A DNA stretch of 6,361 nt, taken from contig SXQI01000137.1 of assembly GCA_005793025.1 (NCBI GenBank), forward strand, positions 1-6,361, given 5' to 3'. The notes beneath the pieces were generated by a model, which worked only from the letters and a program-made list of their open reading frames with translations, was not told where the DNA came from and did not search any database. This DNA comes from Verrucomicrobiales bacterium (GTDB lineage: Bacteria; Verrucomicrobiota; Verrucomicrobiia; Limisphaerales; SXQI01). Positions 1-6,089 of this stretch are shown piece by piece (position 1 is the stretch's first letter; every line of letters begins with the position of its first letter). A program made the translations under genes and the position numbers.

Positions 1-589
<589 letters not shown>

Positions 590-595
590 GTATAT

Positions 596-611
596 TGTGA
601 GAATGTGAGAA
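596..611. repeat. 8-bp tandem direct repeat just upstream of gnd
   Basis: TGTGAGAA occurs twice back to back (596-603 and 604-611), ending six bases from the gnd start. On the gnd strand it reads as a pyrimidine-rich leader, TTCTCACA repeated. It could be a regulator site, an S1-type translation leader, or chance; nothing else supports a function. Confidence 0.4.
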
Positions 612-626
612 CTAAACTCGGTTTCC

Positions 627-655
627 ACGATACAAAACAAGGCCCAACCCGTCAG
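627..655 (-). promoter_or_regulatory. candidate gnd promoter
   Basis: On the minus strand CTGACG (655-650) and TATCGT (632-627) are separated by 17 bases. Each matches four of six consensus positions for a housekeeping sigma factor. It would give a leader of about 30 nt to the gnd start. Alternative -10-like hexamers exist closer to the gene, so the call is weak. Confidence 0.35.
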
Positions 656-793
656 CAGTTTTTTAGGCCAGCTGCCGAACTCCCATTGCCCTATCGAGTT
701 GAGGTCCAGTCGTTGAAATATATCCTCCACCCGCCATTGCTAGAACACACCCAACGCGTGGGAATACTCATTTATCCCGCAACATAACCACCC

Positions 794-821
794 AAAACCG
801 CTCCTCGCTGCAACCGAGGGG
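794..821 (-). terminator. weak terminator-like hairpin after the toxin-antitoxin operon
   Basis: On the minus strand a 7-bp stem (815-821 with 801-807, one G-T pair) has a 7-nt loop. It is followed after three bases by only four T (797-794). It sits about 50 bp past the toxin stop, in the right place to end the operon, but the short T tract makes it a weak intrinsic terminator at best. Confidence 0.35.
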
Positions 822-872
822 ACACCGCATCAGGCGGCCAGACCCCGCAACACTTGCACAGAAAGCGGTGGT

Positions 873-1199
873 TCACAAACCGGCGATGGCCAACCCCTGA
901 ATGATCCTCCGGGCGATTTCTCTCCTTCGGGCCAGCGTGACGATGCCTCGGCGTCGGCTCAATTTGCTTTTCTCCACAGTGAACAACAGATCGCAGCGAC
1001 AAAGGGTTTTGAGATCCAGACCATCCGCCTCATCAAGCAAAACCTCGTTTGCCCTAGGCTCACGATCATTCACCGGACGCATGGTTCGACAGCCCAATAC
1101 GACAACCTCCGGCTTCGCATCAATGCGCGGTTGGTTAGAGACCAGCACACACGGATGCTCACCAAAAATGTCCGCCGTGTAGATTTCCCAAGCCTTCAA
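873..1199 (-). CDS. PemK/MazF-like mRNA interferase toxin
   Basis: Probable ribosome-independent endoribonuclease of a type II toxin-antitoxin pair, 108 residues, close to the usual MazF/PemK size. The N-terminus WEIYTADIFGEHPCVLVSN (4-22) matches the family's first two strands, though the usual GxEQxGxRP loop is shortened. VVVLGCRT (32-39) places a threonine where MazF has a catalytic Thr. CDLLFTVEKSKLSRRRG (69-85) matches the conserved late segment before the C-terminal helix. The start is TTG at 1199, supported by a good Shine-Dalgarno (GAGG, 1210-1207) seven bases upstream. It overlaps the antitoxin stop by four bases (TTGA), indicating translational coupling. Family membership is judged from motifs; whether it is active is unknown. 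Confidence 0.8.
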   Translation of the reverse strand: MKAWEIYTADIFGEHPCVLVSNQPRIDAKPEVVVLGCRTMRPVNDREPRANEVLLDEADGLDLKTLCRCDLLFTVEKSKLSRRRGIVTLARRREIARRIIQGLAIAGL

Positions 1200-1477
1200 T
1201 CCGTCACCTCAAAACGTTGAGCCGCCATGAGTTTGCCGACTTCTCGACGATCATCATCATCCTGCTGATAAAGGGCTCGCGCCTCCTTTGCCGGAAGCGG
1301 GTTCACCATCGTGATCCGCCATGGAGACTTTCCGAGTGCTTTGACGACCGTCGGCAGACCAAATGCGATCGCCTGCCTCATGAGCTCGGCCCGAGAAAGA
1401 CCAGTCGCCTCCACAGCCTTACTCACCTCTCGGGCGAGGGTCGCATCCATGGGCAACGGGTAAATAGCAGCGCGCAT
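1196..1477 (-). CDS. ribbon-helix-helix antitoxin
   Basis: A 93-residue protein with a ribbon-helix-helix fold at its N-terminus: a short strand (about 3-9, AAIYPLP), helix A (about 12-24), the turn ATGLSRAEL (24-32) and helix B (about 29-41). It would dimerise, bind its own promoter, and neutralise the toxin with its C-terminal tail (about 50-93), which carries an acidic DDDD run at 73-76. It precedes the toxin, the usual order for type II systems. Met10 is a possible alternative start, but it would remove the DNA-contacting strand, so 1477 is preferred. No Shine-Dalgarno precedes it, and the candidate promoter is so close that the message may be leaderless. Confidence 0.78.
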   Translation of the reverse strand: MRAAIYPLPMDATLAREVSKAVEATGLSRAELMRQAIAFGLPTVVKALGKSPWRITMVNPLPAKEARALYQQDDDDRREVGKLMAAQRFEVTD

Positions 1478-1511
1478 ATAGGAAACCTATACCCGAACAC
1501 GCGAACGTCAA
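1477..1511 (-). promoter_or_regulatory. antitoxin-toxin promoter with palindromic operator
   Basis: On the minus strand a -35-like TTGACG lies at 1511-1506. Further down is the perfect palindrome TATAGG-AAA-CCTATA (1477-1491), which abuts the antitoxin start codon. The -10 must fall inside the palindrome: TATAGG at 14 bp spacing or TAGGTT at 16 bp. A repressor bound there would block the promoter, as expected for autoregulation by a ribbon-helix-helix antitoxin. The palindrome is certain; the roles are inferred. Confidence 0.5.
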
Positions 1512-1698
1512 CCACCATTGATTTTTCGGTTGTTGTGCGAGCCATCCCCGAATGCGGAGGAGCATCTTGCTATTTTTGTTAGAAAAATCCTTGCTTTGTT
1601 AGGCAAGATACGAGGTGCGCAAGGCGGGTTCATGATTGGCGTGGTTGTCATCGGATGCGAGGTGGAACTGAAGTCGTGCAAAGGATTTTGGAAGGAAT
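1512..1698. other. gene-free spacer with nested inverted repeats
   Basis: No credible gene is seen on either strand. ATCTTGC at 1564-1570 pairs with GCAAGAT at 1603-1609. Inside it, ATTTTT (1572-1577) pairs with AAAAAT (1583-1588) around a GTTAG loop, and TTTGTTAG-like words occur twice. The short open frames here lack a Shine-Dalgarno and any recognisable protein signature, and the same stretch is open on both strands. Confidence 0.45.
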
Positions 1699-1946
1699 GG
1701 GTTAGGTCGCCCTTGCAGGGCTTTGAGGAGGGTGCGGTTTGGATACCTAGGGCGTTGCCCATAGGCTGTGGCTAGGTCGCACCGTTGGTGCTTGGGAGGG
1801 GAGAGGGACACAAGCGTGCGTGATACTTTTGGCCTGTGTTGGATCGAGATCCCCAAGCCCCAAAGGGGCGATCTATGACAGCCCATGGCAACGCCATGGG
1901 TAACGGGTAGGATCATACCCTGAGCCCTGCATGGGCGACCTAACCC
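1699..1946. repeat. composite inverted structured repeat (two opposed copies, MITE- or BIME-like)
   Basis: The outer 24 bases of each end (1699-1722 and 1923-1946) are inverted copies with one mismatch. Further in, the arms remain homologous: about 1744-1798 matches the reverse complement of about 1851-1900. Each arm contains three hairpins. On the left they are at about 1710-1721, 1746-1765 and 1779-1791; on the right at 1858-1870, 1881-1899 and 1924-1936. Corresponding stems differ by paired changes, for example GCACC/GGTGC on the left against GCCCC/GGGGC on the right. There is no transposase and no evident target-site duplication. I read it as a non-coding dispersed repeat. It resembles repeats I associate with Verrucomicrobiota and Planctomycetota, but no search was made. 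Confidence 0.7.
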
Positions 1947-2064
1947 GATCAACACGATTGTCGATGTGGCGGTGGGGATCCCAACTTGGGTCGCCTTATC
2001 GAGGTGGTCATCAACGGGTGATTCCAAGAACCTTCTTTAACTACTTTGCGAGTTGACCCATGGG
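1947..2064. other. gene-free spacer, possible decayed third repeat copy
   Basis: No gene is seen between the composite repeat and the terminator of the next gene. At about 1976-1993 a GATCCC segment, the small hairpin CCCAA-C-TTGGG and GTCGCC together resemble a shortened core of the arms of the adjacent repeat. This is only suggestive. Confidence 0.3.
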
Positions 2065-2101
2065 AAAAGAAAAACGCCAAGAGGGAGGAACCTCTTGGCG
2101 T
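2065..2101 (-). terminator. Rho-independent terminator of the YadA-like gene
   Basis: A perfect 11-bp stem (2091-2101 with 2074-2084) has a 6-nt loop. On the minus strand it runs into TTTTTCTTTT (2074-2065). It begins 35 bases after the stop codon at 2136. Stem, loop and T tract are all textbook, so this is the clearest regulatory element in the window. Confidence 0.93.
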
Positions 2102-2135
2102 CTCACTGAAGACTATGACTACAACCAACTACCGA

Positions 2136-3305
2136 CTACCAACTAAAGTTCACGCCACCGCGAACGACGACTTCTTCAAATTGATCGCTGGAGGCAACCC
2201 CGAGGTTGGCGGAGAGACCGCCTTTGATACGGCGTGCATAACCGAGTGAAAACCCGGTATCCCCTTCATAACCTGCTGCGGTGAACGACACGGCGTTATT
2301 GTTTCCCGACTCAATCGTCGGCGTGACCAAAGCAGCCGTCATTGCGATACCACGGTTCAATCGTTCAATATTCGCTTCTGCAGCGACTAAACGTGTTTGG
2401 TGACCATCCAACCTCGCCCCGAGCGCAGCCTCTGCTGCTGTAGCTCTTGTGGTTTCAGCACCAATTTTGTTGTCTAACATTACGTCCGCAGCGGCACGGG
2501 CCAATTCTTCGGTTGTGATACGACGTCCAAGGGCTGTATCTGCATCAGCCCGAGTTTTCGCTTCGACATTGATGTTATTCTGCAATTTTGTATCTTTCTT
2601 ATCCAAGTCGATGATCGCGGTGCGATCCCATGTGTGGTTATTCATCAGCCCGAGAATTGTCTCCTGATCGATAACATCGAGGGGTTGGAAACTTTGGATC
2701 TGATGTTTAAGGGCGAGAGCGTATGCTTGGAGGGTGTTTTGGCTCGGGGCCGACAGATAAGCTCGACGAGCATCATCAAGCTCGGGCGTTAATTGAAAGC
2801 CGGCTTGGTTGACTGCGGCAATCCTTTCGATGGCGGTCATGCTCAACTCGACATCTGGATCCGAGGCGATGCCGCCGTTGAATGTATCGACAGCACTCTT
2901 GATTCCGACGATTTTATTGCGACTGTCCGTGAGGGCCTTTTCAAGGTGTCCATTAGGTTCGACGTAAGGACGAAGGAGGTCGATTGTGTCCTCGAGATAG
3001 TGTTTCTGAAGAGGATCCGCTACATTCGGTAGATCCAGTACCGCTTGGTCATAGATGGCCTGCAAGGCTGTTTTGTCGACATCTACAGCCGTTAAGCCCC
3101 CGGACAAGTTATCAACTATCGTCGAGAGCTGGGTCTTGGTTTCCCCTGCCAACGGGTGGATGTTCGCGGTATGCGCCTGAGCCGCGCCGATCGAAAGTCC
3201 GAGGGCGATGAGCACTGGACTGATTTTTGCGAATTGCTGCCTGTATGTGCCTGTGTTTTTCATTTGTTTAGCCTGAGTTTGCATTTGTTTAGCCTGAGTT
3301 TGCAT
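2136..3305 (-). CDS. YadA-like trimeric autotransporter adhesin
   Basis: Probable type Vc autotransporter: three chains form one outer-membrane barrel that displays a surface stalk and head. In 389-residue numbering, a signal peptide covers about 15-44 (KNTGTYRQQFAK, hydrophobic core 30-41, likely cut AQA|H). A mostly helical passenger of unknown function covers about 45-230. A coiled-coil stalk runs 235-317 with recurring E-x-x-R-A / A-E-x-x-L heptad-like units. The C-terminal YadA anchor (about 317-389) has alternating strands and ends GGVNFSW, with the terminal aromatic expected for BAM recognition. It is short for an adhesin and lacks obvious head repeats. Three in-frame ATGs (3305, 3284, 3263) lie in a 21-bp tandem repeat. 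The third gives a conventional 30-residue signal peptide and a 375-residue protein and may be the main start. Ligand unknown. Confidence 0.85.
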   Translation of the reverse strand: MQTQAKQMQTQAKQMKNTGTYRQQFAKISPVLIALGLSIGAAQAHTANIHPLAGETKTQLSTIVDNLSGGLTAVDVDKTALQAIYDQAVLDLPNVADPLQKHYLEDTIDLLRPYVEPNGHLEKALTDSRNKIVGIKSAVDTFNGGIASDPDVELSMTAIERIAAVNQAGFQLTPELDDARRAYLSAPSQNTLQAYALALKHQIQSFQPLDVIDQETILGLMNNHTWDRTAIIDLDKKDTKLQNNINVEAKTRADADTALGRRITTEELARAAADVMLDNKIGAETTRATAAEAALGARLDGHQTRLVAAEANIERLNRGIAMTAALVTPTIESGNNNAVSFTAAGYEGDTGFSLGYARRIKGGLSANLGVASSDQFEEVVVRGGVNFSW

Positions 3306-3323
3306 TTGTTTAGCCTGAGTTTG
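3261..3323 (-). repeat. three exact copies of a 21-bp repeat carrying RBS and start codon
   Basis: Units at 3261-3281, 3282-3302 and 3303-3323 are identical. Read on the minus strand, each holds an AGG Shine-Dalgarno core and, eight bases on, an ATG, all in one frame. The encoded unit is MQTQAKQ. The array therefore offers three equivalent initiation sites for the YadA-like gene. Confidence 0.95.
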
Positions 3324-3376
3324 CCGCGTTGATTGGTTAGTTGTTTAATTGCTTGCTTACATAGTGTTCTCTTTGG

Positions 3377-3417
3377 GAACTGTCTCGGAAAATACGACAG
3401 TTCTGCCACAGGGTCAA
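3377..3417 (-). promoter_or_regulatory. promoter of the YadA-like gene with a palindromic operator
   Basis: On the minus strand TTGACC (3417-3412) and TATTTT (3394-3389) are 17 bases apart, a strong sigma70-type match. Runs of A on this strand just upstream (about 3425-3450) look like an UP element. A perfect 8-bp inverted repeat, GAACTGTC (3377-3384) and GACAGTTC (3396-3403), brackets the -10 with an 11-bp spacer. A bound repressor there would occlude RNA polymerase. Transcription would start near 3382, leaving a leader of about 77 nt to the first ATG. I do not recognise the regulator. Confidence 0.75.
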
Positions 3418-3503
3418 GTAGAGTTTTCTAAGTTTTTTTGTTTTTATTTCAGTCATGGGAGTCCGCCAATTGGCTTGCGGGGGAGGGGGTTTGGCTTATT
3501 GTT

Positions 3504-3507
3504 GGGG
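3504..3507 (+). promoter_or_regulatory. ribosome-binding site deciding the start of the 111-residue membrane protein
   Basis: GGGG lies eight bases before the ATG at 3516. The longer reading frame from a TTG at 3438 begins inside a T-rich tract with no ribosome-binding site, so the ATG is preferred. Confidence 0.55.
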
Positions 3508-3515
3508 TAACGCTT

Positions 3516-3851
3516 ATGTCCAATATCGAACCACCTTCGAAGGAGATTGGTTCGCCGGTTGCCCCACCGGCGGCGCAGGCTAGGTCAAATTGGCCTATTC
3601 TCGTAGGACTTCTCGGCCCGGCAGTAATTGCGATCGTCGTGGCCCGTTATGGGACATGGTATGACGCTCCCAATGTTACTTTGGTTGCCAGTGGAATTGG
3701 TGGGGTGGTCAGCACTTTTTTTACGGTGTGCCGACGATCTATGGCACCCTGGAGAAAAATTCTTTTAGTTCTCGTGCTGTTGCCTGTTTATTCGATCGCG
3801 AGTTTGATCATTGCGATTTTTGGATGTGCGATTAGCGGGAATACGCGGTGA
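3516..3851 (+). CDS. small three-helix membrane protein of unknown function
   Basis: I do not recognise a family. The 111-residue protein has a polar, Pro/Ala-rich N-terminus (1-25). Three predicted membrane helices follow at about 26-44, 53-71 and 82-106. The basic loop CRRSMAPWRK (72-81) between helices 2 and 3 probably faces the cytoplasm, and a Cys lies near the end of helix 3 (104). There is no signal-peptidase or lipoprotein motif. Its stop overlaps the radical SAM start by four bases (GTGA), so the two are translationally coupled and likely co-transcribed. That makes it a candidate membrane partner of the enzyme or merely a co-regulated gene. No convincing promoter was seen just upstream. 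Confidence 0.7.
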   Translation: MSNIEPPSKEIGSPVAPPAAQARSNWPILVGLLGPAVIAIVVARYGTWYDAPNVTLVASGIGGVVSTFFTVCRRSMAPWRKILLVLVLLPVYSIASLIIAIFGCAISGNTR

Positions 3852-5239
3852 GTGTTCGCGTCCCCACATTTCCCTTAGCGGACGCGTTGCTGAAGCGCAC
3901 GAGGTCGCGTTGTTTGGTGTGTCATCGACCGTGTGCGGCGGAGGTCTGGCGCACGGGGGGGATCGACTCGAAAGTCTTTCTCAAGCGGGTTTGTCCTGAC
4001 CACGGGGAATCGAGCGTGTGTATCGCCTCGGATTCTAGGTTTTATTGGCTGGCGAAAGGCAGATCCGAGGAGGTCGATTCGCTAGGGTGTTGTGAATCTG
4101 CGGATGGTTCAAATCTTGGAAGCCTGGGTCTGAATGCAAATGCTGGGGAGGCTCTTGGGGTCATTGAGAAACTTTCGACCTGCCTTGCGTTGATCGAGAT
4201 CGTCAACTCGTGCAATTTGAGTTGTCCGACGTGTTACGCGGATTCTCCTCGGCGTAATAATGAGGATGTGGATGCGATTCCGTTGGAGTCGATCAAACTT
4301 CGGATTCAGGGAGTGATTGATCGAAAGGGGCCGATTGAGATTCTTCAATTGTCGGGCGGTGAACCCACGTTGCATCCGCAGTTTTTTGAATTCCTCCGTT
4401 GGTTGCAGGATCATCCTCAGATCGATTATGTGCTTCTGAACACGAATGGGGTCCGGATTGCGACGGATGAAGTGTTTGCTCGGCGATTGGGTGAGGCGTT
4501 TTGTTACGGGCGGTTCCAGCTTTACCTCCAGTTTGATGGGGTTCAACTCGCGGGTCAGCAGTTTCTCCGAGGGGCGGATTTGCGTGAGGTCCGGGAGCGT
4601 TGTCTTGAGCGTTGTCGAGAGATGGGTCTGCCGGTGACCTTAGCAATGACGGTGACTCCAGAGAATTTACCGTTCTTGTGGGAGGCGATCGAGTTCGGGT
4701 TGCGGTGGCCGAATGTGCGTGGGATTTCGTTTCAACCGCTCTTTACGAGTGGGCGAATTCCTCGATCGCTGCCTCCTAATACTCCGAGTCCGACGCGTTT
4801 GAATACGGCGGATATTATTCTTGCTGCGGTGGATCAATCGGCGGGTCGTCTGAAGTTTGAGGATTTTACGCCATTGCCCTGTGGAGATCCGAATTGTGCG
4901 ACGATTGGTTATCTTCTCAAGGTCGGGGGAGAGGTGCGGTCGGTGAGTGATTTTGTGGATTTCTCGAGGGTTCAAGATTTTCTGGGAACGAAGATCCGTT
5001 ATAAACTTGAAGATTTGATGAAGTGCGGCTGTGACTCGGAGCCGTTGGGGGAATTGCTCAAGCAATTTGAGCTGGATGAATCTCATACGTTTCGGTTGTT
5101 GGTTAAGCCGTTTATGGATGCGGGAACTTGGGACGAGGATCGGATTGATCGTTGTTGCACGCATGTGATCCGGCCGGATGGGCAGTTGGATTCTTTCTGC
5201 CGGTATTACTCTGGGTTCGCGGATTGCAAAGCGGGTTGA
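3848..5239 (+). CDS. radical SAM enzyme of the COG1964 / tetraether-synthase (Tes)-like group
   Basis: A 463-residue protein with GTG start; GGGA at 3837-3840, seven bases upstream, serves as ribosome-binding site. The core radical SAM cluster is CNLSCPTC (C122, C126, C129), followed by the SAM-contacting SGGEPTLHP (169-177). An N-terminal metal-site domain has C22-x2-C25, C29 and CPDHG at 49-53, rubredoxin-like. The C-terminal part has C345/C350 in PCGDPNC, C393/C395, C436/C437 and C451, enough for auxiliary Fe-S clusters; there are 22 cysteines in all. This layout is what I recall for MJ0619/Tes, which joins lipid alkyl chains tail to tail to form membrane-spanning lipids. Substrate and product here are inferred only. 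It is coupled to the preceding membrane protein gene and followed 19 bp later by an Lgt-like gene. The superfamily is certain; the Tes-like subgroup is probable. Confidence 0.85.
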   Translation: MSVRVPTFPLADALLKRTRSRCLVCHRPCAAEVWRTGGIDSKVFLKRVCPDHGESSVCIASDSRFYWLAKGRSEEVDSLGCCESADGSNLGSLGLNANAGEALGVIEKLSTCLALIEIVNSCNLSCPTCYADSPRRNNEDVDAIPLESIKLRIQGVIDRKGPIEILQLSGGEPTLHPQFFEFLRWLQDHPQIDYVLLNTNGVRIATDEVFARRLGEAFCYGRFQLYLQFDGVQLAGQQFLRGADLREVRERCLERCREMGLPVTLAMTVTPENLPFLWEAIEFGLRWPNVRGISFQPLFTSGRIPRSLPPNTPSPTRLNTADIILAAVDQSAGRLKFEDFTPLPCGDPNCATIGYLLKVGGEVRSVSDFVDFSRVQDFLGTKIRYKLEDLMKCGCDSEPLGELLKQFELDESHTFRLLVKPFMDAGTWDEDRIDRCCTHVIRPDGQLDSFCRYYSGFADCKAG

Positions 5240-5258
5240 GGATCGGGTCAAGCCTTGG

Positions 5259-5975
5259 ATGACTTCAGCAAACTCCACGATTTACGGATGGCTGATGCTT
5301 GCGGGTATCGGCGTGAGCCTTTTGTTTTGGGCCCGCTTGGCGAGGCGCGATGATCGTTTGATTTTGGTGTATATCGGCGGGTTGATGGGTGCGTTTCTCG
5401 GTGCGAAGCTCGTTTATCTTGCGGCAGAGGGCTGGATTCATTGGGGCCATGGGGATCGGTGGATGAAGTGGGCAACGGGCAAATCGATTACGGGTGCATT
5501 GTTAGGCGGGTATGCCGGGGTGGAGATTGCCAAACGATTTATCGGCTACACGGGTGTGACCGGGGATTGGTTCGCGTTGATCGTGCCGATCGGGATTATG
5601 TTGGGGCGGATCGGGTGCCTGTTTCAAGGGTGTTGCTTAGGCCGGATCTGTCCTGAGGATTGGTATACTATTCACGATGCAGCCGGTGTGGCGCGTTGGC
5701 CAGCGGTGCTAGTGGAGTTAGGGTTCAACGCTTTGGTGCTCGTGGTTTTATGGGTATTGCGTCGGAAAGTGGTATTGCCGACCCAACTTTTTCACCTCTA
5801 CCTCATCGCTTACGGGCTGTTCCGTTTTGGGCATGAACTCTTTCGAGACACACCGGAGGTCATGGGAGGGTGGACGGGCTATCAATTCGCGGCTCTGGCC
5901 TTGGTGTTGTTGGGAGGTTGGCGTTTTGTCATCAGGCAACTGGGTCCAAAAAGTTCGCGAGACCTTGCGAAATAA
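5259..5975 (+). CDS. Lgt-like integral membrane protein (prolipoprotein diacylglyceryl transferase homologue)
   Basis: A 238-residue polytopic protein with about seven helices (near 9-28, 33-56, 76-95, 104-122, 149-167, 177-193, 208-226), the layout of Lgt. Lgt moves diacylglyceryl from phosphatidylglycerol to a lipobox Cys. Family motifs are visible: GRIGCLFQGCCLG (116-128) over the GRIGNF signature, WPAVLVEL (147-154) over the P-x-x-LYE stretch, and YGLFRFGHELFR (185-196). By E. coli numbering R143 (R117), G154 (G128) and R239 (R189) are kept. H103 (T78), N146 (C120) and E151 (C125) are replaced. It is therefore unlikely to be the housekeeping Lgt. The ATG at 5259 fits the Lgt N-terminus; a 27-residue extension from 5178 would overlap the radical SAM gene. 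There is no good ribosome-binding site, suggesting coupling to the upstream gene. Confidence 0.85.
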   Translation: MTSANSTIYGWLMLAGIGVSLLFWARLARRDDRLILVYIGGLMGAFLGAKLVYLAAEGWIHWGHGDRWMKWATGKSITGALLGGYAGVEIAKRFIGYTGVTGDWFALIVPIGIMLGRIGCLFQGCCLGRICPEDWYTIHDAAGVARWPAVLVELGFNALVLVVLWVLRRKVVLPTQLFHLYLIAYGLFRFGHELFRDTPEVMGGWTGYQFAALALVLLGGWRFVIRQLGPKSSRDLAK

Positions 5976-5976
5976 C

Positions 5977-6006
5977 ATCCATCGGCGGGTGGATTGTCAG
6001 ATTTTT
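5977..6006 (+). terminator. weak terminator candidate after the Lgt-like gene
   Basis: ATCCAT (5977-5982) pairs with GTGGAT (5989-5994), one G-T pair, around a 6-nt loop directly after the stop codon. Five T follow at 6002-6006, displaced seven bases from the stem. Geometry is poor, so read-through into grpE is possible. Confidence 0.3.
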
Positions 6007-6010
6007 CGTT

Positions 6011-6048
6011 GAGCATGAGTTGCTCTTAGCGTCTGTTTTGGGTATGTT
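6011..6048 (+). promoter_or_regulatory. candidate grpE promoter with adjoining inverted repeat
   Basis: TTGCTC (6020-6025) and TATGTT (6043-6048) are exactly 17 bases apart. GAGCA (6011-6015) and TGCTC (6021-6025) form a 5-bp inverted repeat overlapping the -35. This is not the CIRCE sequence. A second small palindrome, CGATG-GAT-CATCG (6059-6071), lies in the presumed leader. Heat-shock control is plausible for grpE but not shown by these elements. Confidence 0.4.
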
Positions 6049-6089
6049 GTGCAATTCTCGATGGATCATCGAAGGTTAGGTACCAGATT

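Noticed and set aside
868..882. T-loop-like word suggesting a tRNA
   Set aside because: It deviates from the conserved T-loop, has no matching acceptor or anticodon arms, and falls at the end of the toxin gene.
1599..2027. 142-residue minus-strand open frame across the composite repeat
   Set aside because: It coincides with the structured inverted repeat, has Pro/Arg-rich low-complexity content and no ribosome-binding site. The structure explains the open frame.
2046..2249. 67-residue plus-strand open frame
   Set aside because: It crosses the terminator and the C-terminal anchor region of the YadA-like gene on the opposite strand.
3261..3323. CRISPR-like array
   Set aside because: The repeats are directly adjacent with no spacers and lie in the translated start of a gene.
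3438..3515. N-terminal extension of the small membrane protein from a TTG start
   Set aside because: The TTG sits in a T tract without a Shine-Dalgarno; the ATG at 3516 has GGGG at good spacing.
5178..5258. N-terminal extension of the Lgt-like protein
   Set aside because: It would overlap the radical SAM gene by 62 bp, has no ribosome-binding site, and adds residues ahead of the normal Lgt N-terminus.
4667..5278. 203-residue minus-strand open frame, and a similar one at 4109-4546
   Set aside because: Antisense shadows of the radical SAM gene, rich in Arg/Ile/Thr as expected of an opposite-strand reading, with no recognisable features.
5976..6089. CIRCE heat-shock operator before grpE
   Set aside because: The TTAGCACTC-N9-GAGTGCTAA pattern is absent; only unrelated short palindromes are present.
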